A stretch of DNA of 38,290 bases from Bacteroidales bacterium (GTDB taxonomy: Bacteria; Bacteroidota; Bacteroidia; Bacteroidales; F082), in contig JAUYGX010000083.1 of assembly GCA_030690365.1 (NCBI GenBank), forward strand, positions 1-38,290, given 5' to 3'. The position numbers and the translations under genes were made by a program. Of the stretch, positions 19,101 to 26,789 are shown piece after piece (position 1 is the first letter of the stretch; every line of letters starts with the position of its first letter). A model generated the notes under the pieces. It had not been told where the DNA came from. It saw only the letters and a list, made by a program, of their open reading frames with translations, and made no database searches.

Positions 19101-20793
19101 GACAAGTGGAGCATTAAGCAACAGCGGAGAAGAAATTGAACTAAGCGACAGTTTTGGTAATATCGTCGATAACGTATTGTTCAGCGACGCTTTGCCATGG
19201 GATACCCTGGCTGACGGACACGGTCCATCATTAACACTTTGCAATCCAAATACTGATAACAGTATTGCCGAAAACTGGACACATTCTATTCATTATGTTG
19301 GCGTTAATGCCGCTGGCGACAGCATTTGGGCAACTCCCGGAATGGGATGCGACAACAGCATTCTCGTTGATTTTGAAGGAACTCCAACTACTGTTGGTAT
19401 GGGTGGAAGCGTGATGTTTACCGACCTTTCATTTGGCGATGTAACACAATGGACCTGGACATTCGATGGCGGAACACCCAACACCTGGGATGGCCAAACA
19501 CCTCCTGAAATTATGTACGATGCCGAGGGAAGTTATGATGTTACCCTTTCAATAACCGATGGAGTTAATGTGGAAGAATTAACCAAAATGGACTACATTA
19601 CCGTCATGGATTTGCCGGTGCCAACCAATCTACTCGCAGAAGTGGGGCCGTTTGACGATGTTACACTAACCTGGAATGGTACCGTATCAGAAGGTTTTTC
19701 CGATGATTTTGAGTCCTATGAAGATTTCGTAATCGACTTTGCTCCCTGGGTAAATCTGGATGTAGATGGAAGTACGACTTATGGAATTACAAATACTGAC
19801 TGGCCAAATGCTTTCTCTGAGCAATCCTTCATTATTTTTAATCCATCGCAAACTGTTCCTGCCATTGATGATATTATTCCTCATTCCGGTGACAAACTGG
19901 CTGCCTGCTTTGCAGCCACCTCACCTCCAAATAACGACTGGCTCATTACTCCCGAGGTAAATATTGCCAATGGTTTTATGCTGAAATTCTGGGCAAAATC
20001 ATACACCGATCAATATGGCCTTGAAAGATTCAAAGTGGGTGTTTCAACTACAGGACTCAATCCTGGTGATTTCACCATTATTTCCGAAGGTGCTTATGTT
20101 GAGGCTCCTGTTGCCGATTGGACCGAGTTTACTTATGACCTGAGTGCCTATGCAGGACAGAATGTATACGTTGGAATTCAGTGCGTCTCAAATGACGCCT
20201 TTATTCTTCTGGTAGATGATTTCACCATTGGAGCTACCAAATCAACCATCGCTTATAACCCAACTCAGCCCATCAATGGCAAAGCCACCAAAAGCATTGG
20301 TTTCACTACACAACCAAACTCACAACCGGCTGCAACTGTGAAATCCTTACGTGGCATAGCAGCCGAATTGCTTGGGTTCAATGTCTATCGCGATGATGTT
20401 CAAATCAACGCTGCTCTCGTTACTGAAACTACTTATAATGATCCGATGCCTGCTATTGGCACACACGATTATTATGTTACTTCTGTATACACCGAAGGTG
20501 AATCTGGTCCATCGAATGTGGTTACCATACTGATTACCGGTATCAGCGACCATCAATCTGAATCAGTTACGGTATATCCTAACCCAACCGACGGACTCTT
20601 TACCATCAATATGCCAGGAATGGCCGGTACTACCATCATGGTAACTGACATAACCGGTAAAGTGGTTTACAACGAATTTGCAGTTTCCGGTGCCGAAATT
20701 AACCTGACCGGGTTGGAAAAGGGACTGTATTTTGTCCGGATTCAGGATCAGATGTCAAAACAATCGTTGGTTAAGAAATTGTTAGTTTACTAA
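16168..20793 (+). CDS. Large secreted multidomain lamin-tail protein with type IX sorting domain
   Basis: 1541 residues, exported (signal peptide 1-26, cut near MA|QNAW). Approximate layout: lamin-tail domain 28-195 (INELHYDN, FLSYEGTL); choice-of-anchor-J/MAM-like domain 204-360 (DNEDWLVT...WEVDNITV); three carbohydrate-binding/AMPK-like beta modules 365-645 (SFNGWN; AGNYEAKVTLNQNW; LKGSWDANGQYDPSW); lamin-tail 648-800 (INEIMYN); Kre9-type repeat 803-895 (VTPNGGETIDQGSSYDITW); lamin-tail 901-1065 (ITEIMYN); PKD 1068-1150; second anchor-J 1178-1358; Fn3-like 1403-1455; and the type IX C-terminal sorting domain 1466-1541 (VTVYPNPTDGLFTIN...). No nuclease or protease active site is visible, so a surface adhesin/scaffold role is inferred. 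Its N-terminus closely matches the next gene. Confidence 0.85.
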   Translation: MRNLFTFLKVFTLLIALSAAMPTIMAQNAWINELHYDNSGGDVNEFIEVVIENPGSYALSDFSVDLYNGSNGTTYNTKTLDVFTVGSTIGNFTFYTYVYPVNGIQNGAPDGLSLSYQTVLIPGQFLSYEGTLVATNGPAIGLTSTDIGVSEGGAGPGESLQLGGGGTMYSDFTWQNSSAETPGLENNNQSIGGVAPPVPVAIYYEPFDADLGQTTTSSVIGAQVWGYAAFGNPAGCSAMSGYDGGPMDNEDWLVTNAINCTNYTNVTLNFDHAVNYADNSGLSVLISTDYDGVGDPNNFTWTDLTSLCTFPATPSWSFIDGGTVDINALVGSSTYIAFKYVSVTTADAATWEVDNITVAGDFSLQINIAGSFNGWNAADPDYAMTLNANGLAELTHSLDAGTNEYKVVEDGNWFPGDNQVITLAATTDITWKYNFEANLVSHTLPVVAGDFVSELGGTDWEPTDLIGEMSDPEGDDIYTLELLIPAGNYEAKVTLNQNWNQSTGGNVPFATDGITPTVFTYDFPNNTTTISGPPPPTDLVTFIVDDAAGMNYDGFALKGSWDANGQYDPSWGGGAEHTAFYDDGTNGDAVAGDHIWTCQQELVVDGGTNAWEWGVNDTESNWIAGNWGFTVPDQTPQTLSWTVPATPALVINEIMYNSPGSDEEWVELYNNTDQPISLENWKLLDNDAAHTPITIPAGYTIGAYGYFTIEVATSGAFPFTPDYDGSGNFNFTNTTDVVRLYNANGILIDIVSFGDSDPWPSSPDGYGPSLSLFHPDLDNALPESWRGSNEDGGTPGTINFPINIVTPNGGETIDQGSSYDITWTVEGWDGNVDINLVREGQNPVLLVSNLAVSNQSFTWNVFTTVEPATDYKIMISETTGGNPFDMSDDFFTVNEVIEMPEIVITEIMYNPPESGNDSLEFIELYNNGVDAVDLEGFYFSKGVDYTFPAMTLLPDSYQVIGINSAAMLSTFGVVAEQWTSGALSNSGEEIELSDSFGNIVDNVLFSDALPWDTLADGHGPSLTLCNPNTDNSIAENWTHSIHYVGVNAAGDSIWATPGMGCDNSILVDFEGTPTTVGMGGSVMFTDLSFGDVTQWTWTFDGGTPNTWDGQTPPEIMYDAEGSYDVTLSITDGVNVEELTKMDYITVMDLPVPTNLLAEVGPFDDVTLTWNGTVSEGFSDDFESYEDFVIDFAPWVNLDVDGSTTYGITNTDWPNAFSEQSFIIFNPSQTVPAIDDIIPHSGDKLAACFAATSPPNNDWLITPEVNIANGFMLKFWAKSYTDQYGLERFKVGVSTTGLNPGDFTIISEGAYVEAPVADWTEFTYDLSAYAGQNVYVGIQCVSNDAFILLVDDFTIGATKSTIAYNPTQPINGKATKSIGFTTQPNSQPAATVKSLRGIAAELLGFNVYRDDVQINAALVTETTYNDPMPAIGTHDYYVTSVYTEGESGPSNVVTILITGISDHQSESVTVYPNPTDGLFTINMPGMAGTTIMVTDITGKVVYNEFAVSGAEINLTGLEKGLYFVRIQDQMSKQSLVKKLLVY

Positions 20794-20818
20794 CGAAGTT
20801 ATATTGAATGAATAAATC

Positions 20819-20860
20819 AATAACCAGGCATTTGTGCTTTAGTATAAATGCCTGGTTATT
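20819..20860 (+). terminator. Terminator-like hairpin between the two lamin-tail genes
   Basis: Perfect 15-bp inverted repeat AATAACCAGGCATTT / AAATGCCTGGTTATT around a 12-base loop, 26 bases after the stop. The T-tract is weak. It may terminate or attenuate transcription between the two secreted-protein genes. Confidence 0.65.
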
Positions 20861-20896
20861 AGTAAAATAAATTTTAATACGAAAATATTTATTATC

Positions 20897-22558
20897 ATGA
20901 AAAAAAAATACTTTTCTTTTGCCCTTGTAGCACTATTCCTTGGATTTGGTGTTGCGCAGGCTCAAAATGCCTGGATTAATGAACTGCATTACGACAATAT
21001 TGGAACCGATGCAGATGAGTTTGTTGAGATTGTAATTGAAAATCCGGGAGATTATGCATTGTCTGATTTTGCCATTACCCTATACAATGGAAACAATGGT
21101 GGTTTATATGACAGCCAAACGGTAGACAATTTTACTTTAGGCACTGTATCTGGCATCTTTACCATTTATACCTGGATGCCTTCAAGTATCCAGAATGGGG
21201 CACCCGATGGCCTTTCATTAAGTTATCAGGGAACAGTAATATCTGGTCAGTTCCTGAGCTATGAAGGTACTTTAACAGCGACAGACGGACCGGCCGCCGG
21301 TCTTACCTCGACCGATATGGGCGTTTCAGAAGACAGCTCTCCGGTAGGCGAATCTTTGCAACTGCTGGGCGTTGGAACATCTTATGCCGATTTTGCATGG
21401 CAGATGCCGGCCGCTTCCACACAGGGAGATTTAAACAACAGTCAGAGTTTCGGTGGTTCCCTTGATCCGGAGCCAACCAATTATCCAACCGCTTTTACTG
21501 CTGTGGCCAATGGCTTAAGCATTAACTTAAACTGGACTGATGCCACTGGTGCTCAGTTGCCCAGAGCATATCTGATTCAGGGAGTAAAGCCAGGTGTAAC
21601 CGCAACGACTCCTGTGGATGGTGTTCCGGTGGCTGACGACCTCGACTGGTCGGATGGAATTGCAACTATTAATGTAAATTATGGTGAGGAAGCCGCCGCT
21701 TTCTCTAACTTACTGGGTTCACTGGAGTATTCATTCTACATTTACCCCTATACCAATGCTGGTGCCAATATTGATTATAAAACCGATGGAACCGTTCCTG
21801 TAGCCTCTGCTACTACGATAAATGCAACAGTGATCAGTTTTGAAGATTTTGCCACAGGACTGGGCGTTTGGACCCCTTATAATGTACTGGGCGAACAGGT
21901 TTGGGCAGGATCAAGTTATGGTGGTATCACCTTCGCCAAAATGAGCGGATACGCAGGTGCCGCCTTCGCCAATGAGGATTGGTTGATTTCGCCTCAGATG
22001 GATCTGGCCCTTTATGAAAATATCAACTTCAGTTTTAGCACGGCGGCCAATTATTCAGGTCCTGCTTTGCAGTTATACTATTCACAGAATTACGATGGCG
22101 CTGGCGATCCAAATGATTTTACCTGGGTTGAAATTACCGATCAGGCTGACTGGTCAGGACTTTCCTTCCTATGGGTTGAATCGGGTGATGTGTCACTGGA
22201 TGCATACGCTTCTTCCTCCTTCTATCTGGCTTATAAGTTTACCTCTACAGATGTTGAATCAGCCACCTGGGAAGTGACAAATTGTTTGGTAATGGGTGTT
22301 CTCAAGATAGGTATTGAGCAAAATGAGGTTTTTGAGCTTGTGGTATATCCAAACCCTGCATCCAATCAGGTTACTGTGGTAGCTGATGAAGATGCTCAGG
22401 CCCTGATCATTAATCTGATGGGACAAACAGTAAAGACTGTTCCGGTAGTGAAAGGTGCAAATCAAATTGCACTCAGCGACCTGACTATAGGAATGTATAT
22501 GGTTAAAATTGCCTATCAAAATGGAACTACTGCCGTTAACCGATTGATGGTTAAGTAG
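20897..22558 (+). CDS. Secreted lamin-tail protein with type IX sorting domain (shorter paralogue)
   Basis: 553 residues. Signal peptide 1-22 (VAQA|QNAW). A lamin-tail domain at 23-192 is near-identical in pattern to that of the preceding protein (NAWINELHYDN, IQNGAPDGLSLSYQ, GQFLSYEGTL, GLTSTD, GVSE, GESLQL). Next come an Fn3-like region at about 195-310, a choice-of-anchor-J domain at about 315-470 (FEDFATGLGVW, ANEDWLISP, WEVTNCLV) and a C-terminal type IX sorting domain at 482-553 (VVYPNPASNQV...NRLMVK). It is expected at the cell surface or in the medium. It looks like a shortened copy of the neighbour that lacks the carbohydrate-binding-like, PKD and second and third lamin-tail modules. 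Function is unknown, probably binding. Confidence 0.85.
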   Translation: MKKKYFSFALVALFLGFGVAQAQNAWINELHYDNIGTDADEFVEIVIENPGDYALSDFAITLYNGNNGGLYDSQTVDNFTLGTVSGIFTIYTWMPSSIQNGAPDGLSLSYQGTVISGQFLSYEGTLTATDGPAAGLTSTDMGVSEDSSPVGESLQLLGVGTSYADFAWQMPAASTQGDLNNSQSFGGSLDPEPTNYPTAFTAVANGLSINLNWTDATGAQLPRAYLIQGVKPGVTATTPVDGVPVADDLDWSDGIATINVNYGEEAAAFSNLLGSLEYSFYIYPYTNAGANIDYKTDGTVPVASATTINATVISFEDFATGLGVWTPYNVLGEQVWAGSSYGGITFAKMSGYAGAAFANEDWLISPQMDLALYENINFSFSTAANYSGPALQLYYSQNYDGAGDPNDFTWVEITDQADWSGLSFLWVESGDVSLDAYASSSFYLAYKFTSTDVESATWEVTNCLVMGVLKIGIEQNEVFELVVYPNPASNQVTVVADEDAQALIINLMGQTVKTVPVVKGANQIALSDLTIGMYMVKIAYQNGTTAVNRLMVK

Positions 22559-22575
22559 TTTTGATATGTATATAC

Positions 22576-22613
22576 AAAAGACCTGCTCTTGAAAAAGGGC
22601 GGGCCTTTTTTTT
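22576..22613 (+). terminator. Intrinsic terminator after the lamin-tail pair
   Basis: 15-base arms AAAAGACCTGCTCTT / AAGGGCGGGCCTTTT (one mismatch, two G-U pairs) with loop GAAA and a T-run of eight, 17 bases after the stop. Confidence 0.88.
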
Positions 22614-22692
22614 GGTATAATTTTTGGACAATGTTCAGGAAATTTATACTTTTAATCCTCTATTTTCGTTACCACAATCAAACACAATCATC

Positions 22693-24246
22693 ATGCGGAT
22701 TTTTGTTTCCATGTTATTTATATTTATTTCGTTGCAACTCTCGGCGCAGGATATAAAAACAGTGCGTATCGAAATTCCTTCGGATATTGATGCTGATAGT
22801 TACCATCTGGAACCTGTCGGAAAAAATGGCGTGCTTATTTTTTATGCAAGCAATGAGGTTGATAAGGAGGGGAAACGGAATTGGTATTTTGGTCTTTTTG
22901 ATGAAATGCTGAACCAGCAGTGGCTCAAATTCGTTGCCTTAAACGACCATGTGGAATATTTGGAGGCAAAACTAAATGGCAATCGAATCCACCTGTTATA
23001 CCGGAATACAGCCAAATCAAAATCAGGGTATGATTTTTACGAGATAGTGACCTATGATGCTAAAATACAGGCTTTTTCTTTGATTTCAGGAACCATTCCC
23101 GAAAAGGCAGAAATTTCCGCTTTCAGCGTAATTTACAATACAGCTTGTCTGGCACTCAATCTCCGGAAAAATGCTTCCGATTTGGTTTTTATAAGTTTGA
23201 TTTCCGGCGAAGTAACACCCGTGCATTTGTTTGATGACAGTCAGTGTTCCATCATGAATGTAGATTGTGACAACGAAAATGAACTGTTTATTGTAGCTTC
23301 CAAGGTGGTGCGCGATGGACGTTATCTTCAGGATGTCATCAGGTATTATTCACCGAAAGGGGACATAAAATCTGAGCTGGCCATCGATAACACCGAGACC
23401 ATGAAGTTGATGCGTAATTTCAGGTTTTTCCCGAAAAGGGGCGGTGAACTAGTGGTTTTAGGTACTTACGACATGATTACAGGCAGAATGGCTTCGTTAA
23501 AAGACCTGGATGAAACAGATGAGGCCAAAAGTGCAGGTTACTTTTTTTTGAAGTTTAAAGGGGATGTTCAAACAGCATTGAACTTTTACGATTTTATGCA
23601 GTTTTCAAATATTAAGGGCACAATGGAGGCCCGTGAGATTGTAAATGCCAGAAGTGTAAAGGATTCCACCGGTGAAAGGGAAAAACATAAAGTAGTCATG
23701 GCCAGTTTTCATCTAACCCAACCTCTGGCGATCAAGGCAAACCAGCAGTACATCCTGTCTACTGAAGTTTATAAGCCTTACTATCAAACCGAAACCCGGA
23801 TGGATTATGATTATTACGGACGCCCTTATCCACATACGGTAACCATTTTTGCCGGTTACCAGTTTTATGATATTCTGCTGGCTTCGTTTTCGGAAGAAGG
23901 GAACCTGCTGTGGGACAATGAATTTGTGATTGATGATATATTGTCTTTTAAGCTAAAGCGACATGCGATTATTGTTCCCGACAGTTCGCTGGTAACCATC
24001 GGCTATATCAATGGCGGAAAATTATTTTCGAAAACAATAGAGGGCCCGGTCACCATAAGTAAAGAAAGTAGTCCGGTGGCTCCCTTATTTGTACGCGACA
24101 GAATTACCCGCGACGACGACAATGTGATTGTGCCTTGGTTTAATAATTACTACTTAATTTATGGTAAGGAAACCATTCGAAACAGAGCGCTGGCTAACCA
24201 GGATGTGAGAACGGTATTTTATGTGAACAAAGTAGCTTTTTTGTGA
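22693..24246 (+). CDS. Exported protein of unknown function
   Basis: I place the start at 22693 (MRIFVSMLFIFISLQLSAQ) rather than at an in-frame ATG 69 bases earlier, because it gives a clean signal peptide cut at SAQ|D. The product is 517 residues and probably periplasmic. No known domain is recognised. The body shows repeated strand-like units (NRIHLLYRN, ELFIVASKVVRDGRYLQDV, GELVVLGTYDMITGR, SLVTIGYINGGKLF), consistent with a beta-propeller, but that is inference. A short Tyr/Arg-rich loop (TRMDYDYYGRPYPHT) stands out. It is followed after 13 bases by the methyltransferase, which suggests cotranscription. Confidence 0.7.
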   Translation: MRIFVSMLFIFISLQLSAQDIKTVRIEIPSDIDADSYHLEPVGKNGVLIFYASNEVDKEGKRNWYFGLFDEMLNQQWLKFVALNDHVEYLEAKLNGNRIHLLYRNTAKSKSGYDFYEIVTYDAKIQAFSLISGTIPEKAEISAFSVIYNTACLALNLRKNASDLVFISLISGEVTPVHLFDDSQCSIMNVDCDNENELFIVASKVVRDGRYLQDVIRYYSPKGDIKSELAIDNTETMKLMRNFRFFPKRGGELVVLGTYDMITGRMASLKDLDETDEAKSAGYFFLKFKGDVQTALNFYDFMQFSNIKGTMEAREIVNARSVKDSTGEREKHKVVMASFHLTQPLAIKANQQYILSTEVYKPYYQTETRMDYDYYGRPYPHTVTIFAGYQFYDILLASFSEEGNLLWDNEFVIDDILSFKLKRHAIIVPDSSLVTIGYINGGKLFSKTIEGPVTISKESSPVAPLFVRDRITRDDDNVIVPWFNNYYLIYGKETIRNRALANQDVRTVFYVNKVAFL

Positions 24247-24259
24247 AAAAGAATTAAAG

Positions 24260-25054
24260 ATGAACCAGTTATTATTTCAGACTAACAGATATTTAAAGTA
24301 TTTACTAACAGCAAAGACCAGATATACCATTCATTCGCCTTTTGTGTATGATTTGTTGAATAAGGTACTTCGCGATAACACCCGATATACAGATTATGCC
24401 ACGCTCGATCAGGTTAGAAACAAACTTCTGGCCAACACCAATCTGGTTGAAACAGTTGATATGGGTGCAGGGGCAGGCAAAAAAAAATACACCACTGCTG
24501 TTTTTCCTGTGGGTAAGCTGGTAAAACTGCGTAGCCAGCGCAAAACCCAAATTGAGATGCTTTACCGTTTGGTGAAATATCTTAAACCACATACCATCCT
24601 CGAATTTGGTACGGCAGCCGGTGTTAGCGGCTCCTATTTAAAAATGGCCTGGCCGGGATCGAAGATGATTACCATGGAGGGATGTTCGGGCCTGGCAGCT
24701 GTGGCAGAATCTGTTTTTAGCGATTTAAAACTGACTGATATACAAGTGGCTGTGGGAGATTTTGATGCCATTCTTCCATCTGTTTTACAACAGGTCGATA
24801 GGCTTGATTTTGTTTTTTTTGATGGAAATCACCGAAAGGAACCTACATTAAATTATTTCAATCAATGTTTGCCCCTGGCCAATGAGTCGTCGGTATTTAT
24901 TTTTGACGACATCCACTGGTCGCCCGGCATGGAAGATGCCTGGGAAGAAATAAAACAACAAGAAAAAGTATCCATAACCATTGATTTATTTTGGTTTGGG
25001 ATGGTGTTTTTCAGAAAAGGAATCGAGAAACAGGACTTTATTATTCGACCCTGA
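24260..25054 (+). CDS. Class I SAM-dependent methyltransferase (O-methyltransferase-like)
   Basis: 264 residues. The Rossmann motif I ILEFGTAAGVSGSYL at about 113-127 binds S-adenosylmethionine. ITMEGCSGLA carries the acidic residue of motif II, and DFVFFDGNHRKEPTLNYF with VFIFDDIHWSPGM matches the metal/SAM segment seen in class I O-methyltransferases (Methyltransf_24 style). The N-terminus (YTIHSPFVYDLLNKVL) is typical of a Bacteroidota subgroup. The substrate is unknown. It sits 13 bases behind the exported protein and before an ABC ATPase with its own promoter-like site. Confidence 0.82.
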   Translation: MNQLLFQTNRYLKYLLTAKTRYTIHSPFVYDLLNKVLRDNTRYTDYATLDQVRNKLLANTNLVETVDMGAGAGKKKYTTAVFPVGKLVKLRSQRKTQIEMLYRLVKYLKPHTILEFGTAAGVSGSYLKMAWPGSKMITMEGCSGLAAVAESVFSDLKLTDIQVAVGDFDAILPSVLQQVDRLDFVFFDGNHRKEPTLNYFNQCLPLANESSVFIFDDIHWSPGMEDAWEEIKQQEKVSITIDLFWFGMVFFRKGIEKQDFIIRP

Positions 25055-25072
25055 TTGTTGGGTTCAATCGGG

Positions 25073-25080
25073 TAAATTTG
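25073..25080 (+). promoter_or_regulatory. -7 promoter element (TAAATTTG)
   Basis: TAAATTTG matches TAnnTTTG, 33 bases before the ABC ATPase start. TTG repeats lie upstream at short spacing. Confidence 0.45.
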
Positions 25081-25113
25081 TAGTTTTGGCTCTCTTGTAA
25101 TAGAATTTGGAAC

Positions 25114-25848
25114 ATGAAAAAAGAAATCATCAATTTAAAGCAAATTTGTAGGTTTTATCAGGTTGGAACAGAAACCGTTAAGGCTTTACGCAATATTAAC
25201 CTGTCCATTTATCAGAACGAATTTGTTGCTTTGATGGGGCCTTCAGGATCAGGCAAATCTACCATGATGAATTTATTGGGCTGTTTGGATACGTCCACCT
25301 CAGGAAGTTATTTTTTGAATGGCATTGATGTGAGCAAAATGACTGACAACGAACTGGCTGATGTTAGAAATAAGGAAATCGGGTTTATTTTTCAGACCTT
25401 TAATTTGTTGCCGCGTTCAAACGCCCTCGAAAACGTGATGCTTCCGTTGATTTATGCCGGTAAGAACAAACAACAACGCTTGCAAATGGCTGAATTGGCT
25501 TTGAAGCAGGTACAGCTTACCGACAGAATGACCCACCGGCCCAATGAGCTGTCGGGTGGACAAAGGCAGCGGGTAGCTATTGCCAGGGCGTTGGTAAACA
25601 ATCCTTCCATCGTTCTGGCAGATGAGCCTACCGGGAACCTGGATTCAAGAACTTCCATCGAAATTATGGGGCTGCTGGAGCAAATCCACCGGTTGGGAAA
25701 TACCATCATTGTGGTGACCCACGAAGAGGACATCGCCTTGCATGCTCACCGCATCATCCGCATGATTGATGGTGAAATTGCCTCTGATGTTCAGAATACA
25801 AATATCAAAACCATCAAAGATTACGAGCAAGTCCCTGAGGAAGCGTAG
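25114..25848 (+). CDS. ABC transporter ATP-binding protein (MacB/LolD type)
   Basis: 244 residues. Walker [10 protein letters not shown] (42-50), Q-loop in [10 protein letters not shown], signature LSGGQ (146-150), Walker B VLADEP (167-172), D-loop NLDS and switch histidine H203 are all intact. The [14 protein letters not shown] and FNLLP features are typical of the MacB/FtsE/LolD group, which powers lipoprotein, peptide or antibiotic efflux through a separate permease. No permease gene is beside it, which is unusual for this group. The next gene, a cobalamin adenosyltransferase, starts 24 bases downstream and is likely cotranscribed. Confidence 0.93.
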   Translation: MKKEIINLKQICRFYQVGTETVKALRNINLSIYQNEFVALMGPSGSGKSTMMNLLGCLDTSTSGSYFLNGIDVSKMTDNELADVRNKEIGFIFQTFNLLPRSNALENVMLPLIYAGKNKQQRLQMAELALKQVQLTDRMTHRPNELSGGQRQRVAIARALVNNPSIVLADEPTGNLDSRTSIEIMGLLEQIHRLGNTIIVVTHEEDIALHAHRIIRMIDGEIASDVQNTNIKTIKDYEQVPEEA

Positions 25849-25872
25849 AAATTACTTATCGAAAGGATTGAA

Positions 25873-26433
25873 ATGAGCCAAAACTGGAAAATATATACTA
25901 AAACAGGTGATACTGGCGAAACCTCCCTGATTGGGGGTGAACGCGTTACAAAGGATAACCTGAGAATAGAATGCTACGGGACAGTAGATGAGCTTGTTTC
26001 GTGGATTGGACTGGTACGCGATCAGGAGGCCGCAATGCCCTGGTTGGAAACACTCATCGAAATTCAGGATCGTTTATTTACCATCGAATCGCTGTTGGCC
26101 CATGATGGATCGGAGTTAAAAAACCCGCTCCCGATGGTTGTTGAACAGGACATTGTTTTTCTTGAAAACCAAATCGATTTGATGAACGAGGGCTTGCCTG
26201 CATTGAGCTCTTTTATTCTTCCCGGAGGTCACACTTTGGTGTCGTATTGTCATATTGCGAGGACCATTTGCCGTCGTGCCGAGCGTTTGGTTATCAAACT
26301 TTCGCGCACTGAAAATGTAAATGTTTTGAACATAAAGTACCTCAATCGGCTGTCGGATTACCTTTTTGTATTGTCACGCAGAATTTCTCACGACCTGGGT
26401 GCCGTTGAAACCCTTTGGAAACCGAGGATTTAA
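25873..26433 (+). CDS. Cob(I)alamin adenosyltransferase (PduO type)
   Basis: 186 residues, normal for PduO-type ATP:corrinoid adenosyltransferases, which attach the adenosyl group to reduced cobalamin to make coenzyme B12. The N-terminal ATP motif YTKTGDTGETSLIGGERV, the IECYGTVDELVSWIGLVRD block and the C-terminal ILPGGHTLVSYCHIARTICRRAER...YLNRLSDYLFVLSRR are characteristic. Histidine and tyrosine in GGHTLVSYCH replace more common small residues but do not affect the conserved CRRAER. It lies in a probable operon with the ABC ATPase. Its users, such as methylmalonyl-CoA mutase, are not in the window. Confidence 0.93.
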   Translation: MSQNWKIYTKTGDTGETSLIGGERVTKDNLRIECYGTVDELVSWIGLVRDQEAAMPWLETLIEIQDRLFTIESLLAHDGSELKNPLPMVVEQDIVFLENQIDLMNEGLPALSSFILPGGHTLVSYCHIARTICRRAERLVIKLSRTENVNVLNIKYLNRLSDYLFVLSRRISHDLGAVETLWKPRI

Positions 26434-26460
26434 GGCGAGGTGAGATAAAAAAGAAAAAGG

Positions 26461-26490
26461 TTGAATTAGATTAAAAAAAAATTATTTTTG
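26461..26490 (+). promoter_or_regulatory. Promoter of the DUF2795-type gene (TTG - 19 bases - TATTTTTG)
   Basis: TTG at 26461-26463 and TATTTTTG at 26483-26490 with 19 bases between fit the Bacteroidota promoter, 26 bases before the ATG. Confidence 0.6.
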
Positions 26491-26516
26491 CAAAAAATAA
26501 CTAAACCGGTAAGAAG

Positions 26517-26738
26517 ATGTATTGGACTTTAGAATTGGCCTCAAAACTTGAGGATGCTCCCTGGCCAGCAACCAAAGAAGAACTTGTTGAATGGGCTATT
26601 CGCACCGGCGCACCGAGTGAAGTAGTTGAGAATTTGATTGAAGTGGAAGATGAGGGTGAGGTGTACGACCGAATAGAGGACCTCTGGCCCGACTATCCAA
26701 CAAAGGACGACTTCTTCTTTAATGAAGATGAGTATTAA
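26517..26738 (+). CDS. Small DUF2795-type protein
   Basis: 73 residues, very acidic (ending FFFNEDEY). It starts MYWTLELASKLEDAPWPATKE and contains EEWAIRTG-like and VVENLIEVEDEGE segments. This matches from memory a conserved Bacteroidota family of about 73 residues (DUF2795), usually a single small cytoplasmic protein. No catalytic residue is evident; its role is unknown. It has its own promoter and a shared bidirectional terminator with the following convergent methyltransferase gene. Confidence 0.88.
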   Translation: MYWTLELASKLEDAPWPATKEELVEWAIRTGAPSEVVENLIEVEDEGEVYDRIEDLWPDYPTKDDFFFNEDEY

Positions 26739-26762
26739 ATAGATTGCACCAGAGTTAGATAG

Positions 26763-26789
26763 AAAAGTTGCACTTGTGCAACTTTTTTT
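26763..26789. terminator. Bidirectional terminator
   Basis: Perfect 11-bp stem AAAAGTTGCAC / GTGCAACTTTT with a 2-base loop and a T-run. It serves the small DUF2795-type gene on the plus strand and, read on the minus strand, the convergent methyltransferase gene, whose stop overlaps the T-run. Confidence 0.88.
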
